Source: CAZUVM01 sp964623885 (lineage in GTDB: Bacteria; Verrucomicrobiota; Verrucomicrobiia; Limisphaerales; UBA8199). Taken from it: 56,750 bases of DNA. Made by a program: the position numbers and the translations under genes. Location: NCBI GenBank assembly GCA_964623885.1, contig CAZUVM010000035.1, positions 1-56,750 on the forward strand. Direction: 5' to 3'. Positions 15,980-25,445 of this stretch are shown piece after piece. Position 1 is the first letter of the stretch; every line of letters starts with the position of its first letter. The notes below the pieces were generated by a model that searched no databases, was not told the DNA's origin, and saw only the letters and a list, made by a program, of their open reading frames with translations.

Positions 15980-18337
15980 TTAGAACGGCGCGATACTCAA
16001 ATACAGCCGATAGTCTTTGATTCGACCGTTTGCTGAGTCCTGGCGCGGCTGCAACCGGAGGCCGGCAATCTCTGATTGGGCGCCGAGGTCAATGACCAGT
16101 GTATGCGGATGGCTCGGGTGCGGGGCGCTCCAAAGTGTGTGCCAAAAAGAATCCGGGTCGCCATCGATGGCTCTCTCGGCTTCGGCTCCTTCGGCGAGAT
16201 TCTCTTCACTGTCCGCGTAAAGAACTTTCCAGCCCTGCCGAGGAATGGATTTGCCGGACGCGTCCAGCGCTTCAAGTTCGGCGAGGGTGGTAAACTCATC
16301 GCCGGTTTGCGACGAGAGCGCCTGCAAACACAGATATCGGGCCTTAATGGCCGGGAAACTGATATTTTGAGCAGACCGGCCGGCACTCAAAGTGCCTTCT
16401 TTAACCAACGTGGCGGGTGTCAATTTTGGCGGCTTAATTCTGACGCGCGGCGCCGGAGCGTCTTGGTCCGGGTTGAGGCGGTCGAGTACGGGAGTGGTCG
16501 TGCCGGCAAGGCCGGGAACGCCGTCATGCAACTGCTCGAACACAACACATTCGTTGCGGCCTTTACGGAGCCAAATTCCGGGCACATAGAGAGTTTGTTG
16601 CGGGCCGATGTGCCAATAGCGACCGAGGTTATGGCCGTTGACGAAGACAATGCCTTTTCCCCAACCGCTGAGATCGAGGAATCCATCTCCGGTCTCGGCC
16701 AATTGGAAGGTGCCACGCGCCACGAAAGGAGAGGTAACCTCGCGCGACTTGCCCAGCCGATTTAGTTTGGAAACCGAATCAAACGGGAGCTTGAACATTT
16801 CCCAACCGGTCAATTCCTGGCCGCCAAACGTAACCGACTCAGTGATGCCCTTACGGTTATCCACCAATTGGCCGCCATAGTTAATGCGGCCGCCGTTTTC
16901 AACGAGGATGTCGAGCCTTGCAGACTTCGAATCGGTTTTGAGGCGAACGGAATCTTGCTTATACCGGCGGTCCAACACGGCAACGCGGCGGCCATCCAAA
17001 AAGACGACTGCGAAATCGCGTAGCTCTTTTATCTTCAGCAGGGCGTCTGCCGGCCCTGCAAGACTTTTGCGATACAACACATATCCATAGCCCTGGTCGA
17101 GATCTTCAAAGCTCATTGGTTTTTCCGAGCGTATGGGCTGGCCGAGAATATCGAACACGCTGGCAAACTCTTTTAATTCGATTTTGGGAAGCTCTATAGC
17201 GGGCGCCATGGTTGGCACGTCGGGCAGCTTTTCTCCGGGCGCTAAATGCCGCGCAAAGACCTCACGCAACGCAAAATATTTTTTAGTCGGGCGGCCCGAT
17301 TCATCGATGGGCGCATCATAGTCGTAGCTGGTTGGCTGCGGCTGAAACCGGCCTCCATAATTGGCGCCGGCCATGAAACCGAACGAGGTACCCCCGTAAA
17401 CCATGTAGTAACAAAACGAAACGTTATTGGTCAGTTTCCACTCCGTTTCCCGGGCGACCCCGGCGGTGCCGGTTTGGGCGTGACGTTCACCCCAGTGATC
17501 GAGCCAACCGGGATAGAATTCCGGCACAAACCACGGACCTGTGAGGCGGTATTTGCCGATTTCCTTAAAGATTGATGGCCCGCTCCCACCGTTCAGTCCG
17601 GGCAAGGCGTCCGGCAGGCGTCCGTTGGCCATCATATTGCCACCACCATCCGCGGTGAATAGCGGTACCTCGAAGCCGGCGGCGCGCTCCAGGTCACGAA
17701 TTTTGCCCATATATTCGTGATCGTTTCCGTAACTGCCGTATTCGTTTTCCACCTGCAGCATGATAATGGGGCCACCGCGAGTGATTTGCAGAGGCGCAAG
17801 CTGTTCGCCGAGCTTTTTCAAATACCTTTCGGCAGCGGCCAGGAAACGAGGATCCTGGCTGCGCACCTTAATGCCTGGTTGTTTGAGCAGCCACCACGGA
17901 TAGCCACCAAATTCCCATTCGGCGCACACATAGGGTCCGGGCCGCAGGATGACCCACAAGCCTTCCTGCTGCGCCAGGCGCACGAATTGAGCCATGTCCG
18001 CATCTCCTGCAAAATTGAATTCTCCTTCCCGAGGCTCGAGCTGATTCCAGAAAACGTAAACCGAAACGGTGTTCAGCCCCATGGCGTGCATCATCCGCAG
18101 GCGGTCGGCCCAGTACTCATGCGGCACACGGGCCGGGTGGATTTCGCCGGCTTTGATTTGAAATGGTTTTCCGTTCAGGACGAACTCGGAGTCGCTGACG
18201 GTGAAAGTGCCGGCGAGCCCGGGCATGATCGTGATTACGAGAGCCAGCAAAGCGACCAGCAGTGGTGGAAGCACGCTGTTTGAAGAGAGTTGAATTGCAC
18301 TCTGCCTGCCGGGTAAGGGGATTATTGACCGATACAT
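15980..18337 (-). CDS. GH35 beta-galactosidase with C-terminal discoidin-like domain
   Basis: This 785-residue exported enzyme cleaves terminal beta-galactosides. A signal segment (about 18-43) is followed by the GH35 barrel. GGPIIMLQVENEYG gives the acid/base E199 and FVPEFYPGWLDHWG the nucleophile E273, close to E188 and E268 of human GLB1. Beta-sandwich jelly-roll domains follow (GKGIVFVNGHNLGRYW). The last ~150 residues look like an F5/8 type C (discoidin) carbohydrate-binding domain (ERAIDGDPDSFWHT, HTLVIDLG). The ATG at 18337 is preferred over a TTG further upstream. It lies between a DUF1349-like gene and a sensor kinase, possibly in one transcript. Confidence 0.92.
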   Translation of the reverse strand: MYRSIIPLPGRQSAIQLSSNSVLPPLLVALLALVITIMPGLAGTFTVSDSEFVLNGKPFQIKAGEIHPARVPHEYWADRLRMMHAMGLNTVSVYVFWNQLEPREGEFNFAGDADMAQFVRLAQQEGLWVILRPGPYVCAEWEFGGYPWWLLKQPGIKVRSQDPRFLAAAERYLKKLGEQLAPLQITRGGPIIMLQVENEYGSYGNDHEYMGKIRDLERAAGFEVPLFTADGGGNMMANGRLPDALPGLNGGSGPSIFKEIGKYRLTGPWFVPEFYPGWLDHWGERHAQTGTAGVARETEWKLTNNVSFCYYMVYGGTSFGFMAGANYGGRFQPQPTSYDYDAPIDESGRPTKKYFALREVFARHLAPGEKLPDVPTMAPAIELPKIELKEFASVFDILGQPIRSEKPMSFEDLDQGYGYVLYRKSLAGPADALLKIKELRDFAVVFLDGRRVAVLDRRYKQDSVRLKTDSKSARLDILVENGGRINYGGQLVDNRKGITESVTFGGQELTGWEMFKLPFDSVSKLNRLGKSREVTSPFVARGTFQLAETGDGFLDLSGWGKGIVFVNGHNLGRYWHIGPQQTLYVPGIWLRKGRNECVVFEQLHDGVPGLAGTTTPVLDRLNPDQDAPAPRVRIKPPKLTPATLVKEGTLSAGRSAQNISFPAIKARYLCLQALSSQTGDEFTTLAELEALDASGKSIPRQGWKVLYADSEENLAEGAEAERAIDGDPDSFWHTLWSAPHPSHPHTLVIDLGAQSEIAGLRLQPRQDSANGRIKDYRLYLSIAPF

Positions 18338-18472
18338 GCCAGGGCGTAACGTTGGCGAGAGGCGCCACTTTTCACAATCCCCAAAACGGGTTAGTTGCGT
18401 GGTTGTTCTCTGAGCTAGTCCAATCGAAGACTTGCGTGATCTCGAAATTGAGTTGCCCAACCGCGTCGTTCG

Positions 18473-19105
18473 CTATTCGAGTTCGCTGAAGTCGCGGAAG
18501 CAAGCCTTTGCTACTTTTTCCGGATTGTGCGAGGTGAGGGCCGGGCCGACGTAGAGTTTTTTGGGCAATGCCAAATTTTGGACGCCATACAGTTTCCAGG
18601 CTTTCCCTTCCGTTGAAGCGAAGGCTGAAAATCGGGTTTCCCGGCGCTGCACCCGCAGCCAGGAATTTGGGTAGGCTGCAGGAAATTCCGGCGGAGCGGG
18701 CGGCCTGACTACAGGGTAAACGGCCTGGCACTCACCGCCAGCGATCGAACGGAACTGCATCTCATAGGCACCCAGATTGTTGTTTCGCGGGGAGTTGTCA
18801 GAAAAGACCAGGAACATCAAATGAGGGCTGTCGGCATTCAGGTTGTCACGGATCATGAGACCCGCCTTGGAATACAGGTGTGCCGGCGTGAAGCTCTCGA
18901 CGCGGACCGCAATATCGAAGTCCCCGGTGTATTGCCGGCAGACAAAATGGAACTGATCGGACCTTTCCCAAATATCGGCTCCACCGGCAATCAGGTCCCA
19001 GCCTTCTTTTGCCTGTGTCGCGGAACCGCGGATTTCCGGCGAGCCAATATCGACGTCAATAAAATCTGATAGTTTATTGCCCGGGCGGTTTGCTTTCGTT
19101 TTCAT
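18473..19105 (-). CDS. DUF1349-like concanavalin-A-fold protein
   Basis: This ~210-residue protein has no signal peptide. The central segment (GWDLIAGGADIWERSDQF, then DFDIAVRVESFTPAHLYSKA, GLMIRD) is characteristic of DUF1349 proteins, which have a LamG-like jelly-roll fold. Such proteins often accompany glycosidases and may bind or recognise sugars; no catalytic residues are known. An alternative GTG start at 19118 lies directly after the stop of the upstream cyclophilin gene, so the two are probably co-transcribed. Without a leader it would act in the cytoplasm, unlike its exported neighbours. Confidence 0.72.
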   Translation of the reverse strand: MKTKANRPGNKLSDFIDVDIGSPEIRGSATQAKEGWDLIAGGADIWERSDQFHFVCRQYTGDFDIAVRVESFTPAHLYSKAGLMIRDNLNADSPHLMFLVFSDNSPRNNNLGAYEMQFRSIAGGECQAVYPVVRPPAPPEFPAAYPNSWLRVQRRETRFSAFASTEGKAWKLYGVQNLALPKKLYVGPALTSHNPEKVAKACFRDFSELE

Positions 19106-19120
19106 AGCATCGAGACGCAC

Positions 19121-20818
19121 TCACCGCTTCAATCGGTAAAGCAAGCTGCTGCCGCGAGTTCCGTTAGTGACTTCGTTCTGATAGCCAACAAGCGCGCCGA
19201 GATTGGTCAGCGCTGACCAGCTCGCACTGCCGGGATTGGTTGCCGAAAGAAGTTGATAGGCAAAGGCCCACGCCGGCCATGACAGCATATTGTTCGTTCC
19301 GGTTCGGGTAAAACTGAGGCTGGGAGGGACCACGGAAGTGCACACAACCGTCGAGCTGGCGCCGAGCATACTTTGCAACGTGATGTAAACCGGGTACTCC
19401 CCAGAGTTCGTGTACGTGTGAGATCCGCGCACTTCTTTGCGGCCAGCTAAATTGGTGGTGATGATTCCGTTGTTCGTCGAGTTATCTCCCCAATTGATGA
19501 GCGCGCTAAAGTTAGTGGGCGAGCTGCCCGGAATGCCGTTAGTGAACGCAGCGATTAACAGGTTGGTAAAAGGTACGAGCGGCTGCGCGACAAAATTGCT
19601 TCCCATTGCGCTGAGAGCGCTGTCACCGATGCTAAACGTGTACGTCTGCTGATCGTACGTGGAGAAACTCGGAGAGCCGCTCACGTAAATGATCACGTTA
19701 ACAGGTCCGCTGTAATTAGTGTTTGGCACGACGACAAGCCTTAGCAGATTGGTAATCGTATTGTAATACGAACTCCCGGCGTTGAGTTGCGAACTGGGAT
19801 CGGCGAAAGCGACCGACCAATTGTTGGTCACAGGGGAGAAATCATAGCCAAAGATGAGATTGGTCAGTGATTTGTTCAGGGGCGCAATGAGGTTGGTCAC
19901 GGTGTTGGGGTACAAAAAAGGCGTTTCGAGATTGGCGTCCGCCACTGTCGTCGCGGTGAATTGGTTGGTGGCGCGGCCGCCCGCACCATCGTCGGCTATC
20001 ACCTGAATCGTTCCGGCCACGTTGGCCAGATTAGTACCGGTGACGGTCAGCACCGTGTCATAATAGTCCGGCACGAGCGAAGCCTTGGTGATAATCACAT
20101 CGGCCAATGGCCGGCTGTTGGTGTCGACCATCGTATTGTTGATACTGGAAAGCACATTGAATCCCCGGACGAGCTGGCCGAAAATCGTGTATCCGAAATC
20201 GCCGTAGCGATAAGGAGCAACCGTGATAAAGAATTGGGAGCCATCCGTATCCTTGCCGGAATTGGCGAGCGCGAGCTGCCCCTTTCCGCTGTAGATTGCC
20301 TGAGGATTATATTCGTCATCGTAACTGAACACCGGTCCGCCAGTACCGTTGGTCAGGGGATCACCGCCCTGATTCATAAAGCCGGCGATGACGCGGTGAA
20401 AGATAGTGTTGCTGGTGTAAAAACCTGACGCGGTAAGTCCGCTGATCACATCCACCGTATGGGGCGCAATATCCCGGAAGAGCATAAAAGTCATATCCCC
20501 GACATTGGTAACTGTCTCCATGCCATCACGGAACGGAGTTTGGTACGCGCCTGGCGCTGATGCGGAAGCAGCCTGAACGACCGACATTTTCCAGAACGGG
20601 TTGTTCGTATGCACCAAGACTGTGATGCGATTGGTGCTGCTAGTGGCGGTAAACTTGAGTGGCAGGCCGTTGGAAGAAATGGCAGTGATGGGAATTAGCA
20701 ACGATTTTCCCGCAGGAATGCTGGCATTCGGAATTGGATCGATTTTCGGCGCCCCGAAAATCGTCATGGGAATCGCGGCTACGAGCACCACGACCCAGTA
20801 AAGTCCACCATGATGCAT
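19121..20818 (-). CDS. Secreted cyclophilin-type peptidyl-prolyl isomerase with C-terminal module
   Basis: This 565-residue exported protein starts with a hydrophobic signal segment (LYWVVVLVAAIPMTIFGA). A cyclophilin domain at about 105-260 shows FHRVIAGFMNQGGDP, LALANSGKDTDGSQFFIT and YTIFGQLVRG. The catalytic Arg of the family (FHRV), the SQFFIT strand and the FG-x-x-x-x-G segment are all present. The second half holds Ig/PKD-like strands (about 270-490). The last 68 residues form the module seen in other secreted proteins here (LSWPAWAFAYQLL ... LLYRLKR). The ATG at 20818 is preferred over a TTG at 20827. It may assist folding of exported proteins; this is inferred. Confidence 0.86.
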   Translation of the reverse strand: MHHGGLYWVVVLVAAIPMTIFGAPKIDPIPNASIPAGKSLLIPITAISSNGLPLKFTATSSTNRITVLVHTNNPFWKMSVVQAASASAPGAYQTPFRDGMETVTNVGDMTFMLFRDIAPHTVDVISGLTASGFYTSNTIFHRVIAGFMNQGGDPLTNGTGGPVFSYDDEYNPQAIYSGKGQLALANSGKDTDGSQFFITVAPYRYGDFGYTIFGQLVRGFNVLSSINNTMVDTNSRPLADVIITKASLVPDYYDTVLTVTGTNLANVAGTIQVIADDGAGGRATNQFTATTVADANLETPFLYPNTVTNLIAPLNKSLTNLIFGYDFSPVTNNWSVAFADPSSQLNAGSSYYNTITNLLRLVVVPNTNYSGPVNVIIYVSGSPSFSTYDQQTYTFSIGDSALSAMGSNFVAQPLVPFTNLLIAAFTNGIPGSSPTNFSALINWGDNSTNNGIITTNLAGRKEVRGSHTYTNSGEYPVYITLQSMLGASSTVVCTSVVPPSLSFTRTGTNNMLSWPAWAFAYQLLSATNPGSASWSALTNLGALVGYQNEVTNGTRGSSLLYRLKR

Positions 20819-20853
20819 GTGGGGCAAACCGTATCAGCTTTGAGGGCCTTTGG

Positions 20854-23800
20854 CTAGCCACCCGAAACGAGTTGAACGAGCGCCGCATTGACCGCTTTGC
20901 GGACCGCCGGGACACGTGCTGGATCGGGCAGGATTTCCGTCGATCGTAGACCGCCGGCGTTGGGAATAGCGACCAAATCCCGCGCCATTTTGAGCGCGCT
21001 GTCTGCCGCAGGTGATGGTCGACCCGATCGCTTCGCTTTTTCGGCCAGTTCGGCCAGCATTGACAGCGCCTCATAATCCTGCAGCCCCTGGCGAATTTGC
21101 TCGAGGCGAATAGTGCTGGCCGGGCCATCAATACCAACCGGTTTACCAGGATACGCCAGGAAACCGTCACCGTCTGGATAGCGGACCCAGTAATACTTTT
21201 TTCCTTCATCGCTTTGGCGGATGAACTGGTGCCACCCAACCTCCCACGGGTTGTATGTCCACCACGCGAGCCCCCAGAATTCGAAACCACGCACGCCGTA
21301 TTTAAAGCAGTAATAGGGCAAAAGCCGTTCGGTCGCGAGATAGGGAGTATCGGTCGCCATTTGGCCATCGCACGTGAACCACATTTGCTTCCCAGCCTGC
21401 TGCAGGCGTTGCATCTCCTCCACGGGGAAGCAGCCATATTGACCGATGCCCCAAAGGTCCAGGGAATCGTCCCAGGCGGCGCAATGTCGCCACGTGCTCG
21501 AATAAATGGGAATAGCCGGATCCACTTCGTGAATCAGCGCGCACAGCTTCTGCATTTGATCCACTACGAAGGGATGCTGAAAATGCGGCTCGTCGGAAAT
21601 GTAATAAACGAATTTATCATGCCAGCCCTTTTGGCGAATGTGGTCCGTAAACAGCCGATAAGCCTGTTGGAATGCCGACGCCCACTCCGGCGTGAACGGC
21701 TCCAGGCCGAACAGTTTCTTGGGCGGATATGCCCAACCAAACATGTAAAAAAAGTCCGGAGTATAGGACACATTCATCCCGAGTTCATCGAAACAGAAGT
21801 GCGCCGCCTCGTCGAACGCCGCTGCGTCCATGGTGACTTTGCCATCCTTGTAGCCGAATTTGGGGGGAGGGTGAATCTCGTTGAGACCCAAGCGGTGCTC
21901 GGCAATGAAACGCAGCCACCGGCGATAATCTTCGGGAGCATCGATGCCACTGCCGAAAACGCCGCCTGGGCCAAAACGAAAATCAAAAATGGCCCTTAGT
22001 CTGCCCCGGTCCGGCAGCGCGAACGGCAGCACCTGCACGGTCAGCGGAATCCTCAGAAGCTCTTTGCCACCGCTGGCAATTGTCACATCCGCCCGGTAAC
22101 GGCCGGGTGCTGACCCTTTCGGAGCATGAACCGTAAACCAGCGCGGTTGGGTCTGGCCCGCCTTAAGGTCGATGCTCGCGCCGGGCGCGAGCGGATCGGG
22201 CCACCATCCGGCCCATCCGTCGGTTGCGGGCGCGCCATGCGGCAGCTTCCGGCACCACTCGGGTATCTCTGACGAATAATAAGCGCTCGGATAATCCACG
22301 GGCACATAGCCCACGCGTTCGATTTTTACCGGAGGCAGATCGGCTTGGCCGCCACGCAGCGAGGAAACGGCAAGGTTAAGGTGATTCGCAGCATTTGCGT
22401 CCGTCCGCACCGCCAGTTGAAACGCCTGGTACTCGTTGCCGGCCAGTTCAACCGAAACCGATTTTGTTCGCACTTGAGGCAAAGTGTCCGGAAAGACTTT
22501 GATCAGCGGGTTGACTTCCCACACCTGAAGACCGCGGCTGCTGGTCGCGGTGGTGGTGCAGTGAACTCCCGTGACGTCACCGTCGATCACTTCGCAGAGG
22601 ACGAGGCCGTCATGGCGCAGCGTGCCTTGTGTGTTCATCGTCAAATGAAACTGGATCGTGGCGGCATCGGACGGAGCCGGCAAGAATCCACGTGAGTTAA
22701 CCCAATCGGAATCGCCGCTCACCGTAGGTTGCGTGCTCACCATGGCACCGCTCCGGGTCAGTTCGCCGCGAACATCGTGAAAGTGGGCATGGATAGCGAC
22801 CGAGCTTTGCAACCCGATTCCCTTAAGCCAGCCGCTCAAAAAATACGTTGCCCCGGGCCTCACAGGTATCTCGCGAGAGTGCCACCCCAGCCATTCTGAG
22901 TTAGCATTCTCCGGAACTGCCAGTTCCAACGAACGCCGCCCAAAACGAGCATCGCCGCTGAATCCTGCGCCGATCCGGTGGGGACCTCCCGCCGCCGGCT
23001 TCACCCAGTCAGACGGTCCCTCATTCCCTTGCTCGAAACTGCCGTTGGGCACAAGGTTCGCGCTGCTCGCCAATAGCTTTTGGTGACTCGCCGTCTCCGT
23101 CGTGCCGTTCGTGGGCAGGCCAGGACGGATGCCAATCTGAAATAGTTCTTCGCTTCGTGGCGACAGTGGCGCACTGAACAGCAAATCCATGCCATGCCCC
23201 AAAGAATAGATGGGCAGTTCGCTGCCGTCATAAGCAGCAACGCTGCCTGCCTCCCAACCGATAGCACCGCCCAGAGCGGCATACGCCTGACGCAAATTCA
23301 CGCGGACCAGGGCATTGGAGCCAACTTCGCCAAAGCAACGCACGCGCACTTCCGCCCAATTCTGCCAGTCGCGTCCTGTCCGCGGCGTGATCGCCCGCGC
23401 TGGACGAAGTTCAAATCGTTCGATGGCCCCGATCGAAATGCCTAAATCCGAATCGGCTGCGATTGCTGCGCGATCCGTGAATTTCGCCGGCAAAACATCC
23501 GGCTCGCCCCAAGCCTGCGCATTGCCAGCATAAACAAATATTGTCGTGACCGCGCGTGCAGCACATTCAATCGGCACGATGAGCTTGTCATCAACATTCA
23601 AAGGGCCTGTCCGTCTGGAGATGCCGCTCGCATCGCGCACGTCGAACAGCAATTCCACTCCATCGCCTTTGCAGACACGCAAAGATTCCACACGCTCTCC
23701 CGTCAGAGCAGGTACGGTTAGTGCCAGCGCTTGGCCGCTAACCGACTCCTTTGAATTGTTAGTGACAGTTACCCGCAGCCGTTCTGGCCAGTAACCGCCG

Positions 23801-23892
23801 TTGGCTAAGGAAAGCGACTGCCCCCAAGGCATCGCACCCAGGGCGGCATGCGCCATTATAAGCAGGGAACCCAGCGCACATGCACGCTTCAC
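20854..23892 (-). CDS. DUF4091 / GH123-like exported glycosidase
   Basis: This 1012-residue protein starts at GTG 23892 with a signal peptide (CALGSLLIMAHAALGAM). Beta-sandwich regions make up the first half, including a carbohydrate-binding-like stretch (VPNGSFEQGNEGPSDWV). The C-terminal half is a TIM-barrel of the GH123/DUF4091 group. The pair D-E in YYISDEPHFQ fits the Asp-Glu dyad that GH123 beta-N-acetylgalactosaminidases use for substrate-assisted catalysis. Aromatic-rich segments (FWGLAWWTYNPW) fit a sugar-binding cleft. The serine-hydrolase gene ends 43 bases before its start and the cyclophilin gene begins 36 bases after its stop, suggesting one transcript. Substrate specificity is inferred from family only. 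Confidence 0.8.
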   Translation of the reverse strand: MKRACALGSLLIMAHAALGAMPWGQSLSLANGGYWPERLRVTVTNNSKESVSGQALALTVPALTGERVESLRVCKGDGVELLFDVRDASGISRRTGPLNVDDKLIVPIECAARAVTTIFVYAGNAQAWGEPDVLPAKFTDRAAIAADSDLGISIGAIERFELRPARAITPRTGRDWQNWAEVRVRCFGEVGSNALVRVNLRQAYAALGGAIGWEAGSVAAYDGSELPIYSLGHGMDLLFSAPLSPRSEELFQIGIRPGLPTNGTTETASHQKLLASSANLVPNGSFEQGNEGPSDWVKPAAGGPHRIGAGFSGDARFGRRSLELAVPENANSEWLGWHSREIPVRPGATYFLSGWLKGIGLQSSVAIHAHFHDVRGELTRSGAMVSTQPTVSGDSDWVNSRGFLPAPSDAATIQFHLTMNTQGTLRHDGLVLCEVIDGDVTGVHCTTTATSSRGLQVWEVNPLIKVFPDTLPQVRTKSVSVELAGNEYQAFQLAVRTDANAANHLNLAVSSLRGGQADLPPVKIERVGYVPVDYPSAYYSSEIPEWCRKLPHGAPATDGWAGWWPDPLAPGASIDLKAGQTQPRWFTVHAPKGSAPGRYRADVTIASGGKELLRIPLTVQVLPFALPDRGRLRAIFDFRFGPGGVFGSGIDAPEDYRRWLRFIAEHRLGLNEIHPPPKFGYKDGKVTMDAAAFDEAAHFCFDELGMNVSYTPDFFYMFGWAYPPKKLFGLEPFTPEWASAFQQAYRLFTDHIRQKGWHDKFVYYISDEPHFQHPFVVDQMQKLCALIHEVDPAIPIYSSTWRHCAAWDDSLDLWGIGQYGCFPVEEMQRLQQAGKQMWFTCDGQMATDTPYLATERLLPYYCFKYGVRGFEFWGLAWWTYNPWEVGWHQFIRQSDEGKKYYWVRYPDGDGFLAYPGKPVGIDGPASTIRLEQIRQGLQDYEALSMLAELAEKAKRSGRPSPAADSALKMARDLVAIPNAGGLRSTEILPDPARVPAVRKAVNAALVQLVSGG

Positions 23893-23935
23893 AATAGGGC
23901 TAAGTTCACTTCAGCCCGGCGATCATGTCGAGTGT

Positions 23936-25258
23936 TTATCCGCGACAGGTTCGCGCTCGGGGTTTAATCTGGTGGACAATTCGCGAAACCACGTTGGCAA
24001 TGGATGCGGAACGTTTGCATCCGATAAGTGCGAAGAGAATTAGCGCAGTGAAAAAGGGATGGTTGATGATGAATGCCCAAACCGTCTGGACTGCGTGCGC
24101 GAGGATGTCTTTTGGACTGCGGGAAGGCAAGTGGGGCGCCTGGCCGAATAACACTGCCTGGAGATTTTCTTCCAGGCGCTCAGTAGACCCGTATCCGTTG
24201 CGCAACACGATGATGACGCTGTCCTGCTCAGGGTAGCGCAGCACCCAGGTAAAGAAGTTTCCTGGCATATCGCCCCGCATCTCGGCCAACAGGCTGCCTG
24301 CGCCGGGATGGCCCTGGGCAATCCGGGTGACAAACCAGCCATCCGCCCAATTGCGCAAGCCGGGCGTGAACATCGCCTGGCGGATCGCCGCCGAGAAGAA
24401 GTTGGTAGTGGAGAGCGCCTGGTTCCAGCGCAACAGATCTTCGGCGCTCGAATACATGGCGCCGGCAGAAAAGATGTGATCTCGGTCCAGGTTGGGTCCG
24501 GGCGTGTAGCGCGCACCGGCGTGTCGGGTGTAACCCATCGCGCCGCCGCGGCGGGCGAGGTCGTTGTGGTCGAGGCCCGTTTCTTTCATCCCCAATGGCG
24601 CAAGCAGTTGCTCGTTCAACAACTCCTCGAAGTGCTTTCCACTTACGTGCTCGAGAATCAACCCGAGCAGGACGTAGCCGCAGTTGCTGTAGGCCCATTT
24701 TGTGCCGGGTTCGGCGACCAGATTCGGCTGGCAAAATGTTTCAGCAAATTCCTGCGGATTGAAATGGCGGCGGGTCTGGGGCGTGTCACAAAACTCCGGA
24801 TCATCGTAGTCCGCAGGCAGACCAGAGGTGTGGTGCAAGAGTTGATCCACAGTCATCCGCGTACCGGTGTCCCTGCGATACCACGACAGGTAATCGGAGA
24901 TGTGACCGTCGAGTCGGATGCGGCCATTGGCAACTTCCTGCAAGACCAAGGCAGCCGTGAATTGTTTGGTAATGGAAGCGATGCCAAACCTGGTCTGCGG
25001 AGTGTTAGGCATTTTCGATTGGCGATTGGCTTCTCCAAAACCTTTGGCGTAAGTGACCTGCCCGTGTTCAGCGACCAGCACAACACCTTGGAAGTAGCCA
25101 CACTGAGCATAATGCGAGACAACCGCATCGAAATCCCCAGCCCGGCTGGAAGCGTTATCAGCGCACCAACCGGCTGAGCCGTGAAGAACTAAGGCGATTA
25201 CGAAGGTCGCGCTGAAAGCCCGAATACCGGGCCGTTGCTTACAAAGAAAGCCATTCAT
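23936..25258 (-). CDS. Serine hydrolase of the class C beta-lactamase / esterase family
   Basis: This 440-residue protein has an N-terminal signal segment (FSATFVIALVLHGSAGW). The active-site motifs of penicillin-recognising serine enzymes are S95-x-x-K98 (ASITKQF) and Y190-S-N192 (WAYSNCGYV). A family-typical LLHHTSGLP lies between them. After the hydrolase domain there is a C-terminal membrane helix (AFIINHPFFTALILFALIG), so the catalytic part would be anchored outside the cytoplasm. The family contains esterases, D-aminopeptidases and transpeptidase relatives as well as beta-lactamases. Its place among glycosidases makes a de-esterifying role possible but unproved. The ATG at 25258 is chosen because it gives a normal leader. 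Confidence 0.86.
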   Translation of the reverse strand: MNGFLCKQRPGIRAFSATFVIALVLHGSAGWCADNASSRAGDFDAVVSHYAQCGYFQGVVLVAEHGQVTYAKGFGEANRQSKMPNTPQTRFGIASITKQFTAALVLQEVANGRIRLDGHISDYLSWYRRDTGTRMTVDQLLHHTSGLPADYDDPEFCDTPQTRRHFNPQEFAETFCQPNLVAEPGTKWAYSNCGYVLLGLILEHVSGKHFEELLNEQLLAPLGMKETGLDHNDLARRGGAMGYTRHAGARYTPGPNLDRDHIFSAGAMYSSAEDLLRWNQALSTTNFFSAAIRQAMFTPGLRNWADGWFVTRIAQGHPGAGSLLAEMRGDMPGNFFTWVLRYPEQDSVIIVLRNGYGSTERLEENLQAVLFGQAPHLPSRSPKDILAHAVQTVWAFIINHPFFTALILFALIGCKRSASIANVVSRIVHQIKPRARTCRG

Positions 25259-25445
25259 ATATTCAAAAGGTGACCTGTGGAGAACACGGTCGAAGCCCAA
25301 AAGTTTCAAATATTTCTGGAAGCAAGGACAGAGAAAGGGGGTTCGGATCGAAGTCCATTGGGACTCCCAAACCAATCGTCCTCAAAGAACCGGCAACATT
25401 TACCGGGCCGGACTGATATCTAACCGTGCGTGCGCCTGTGATCGG

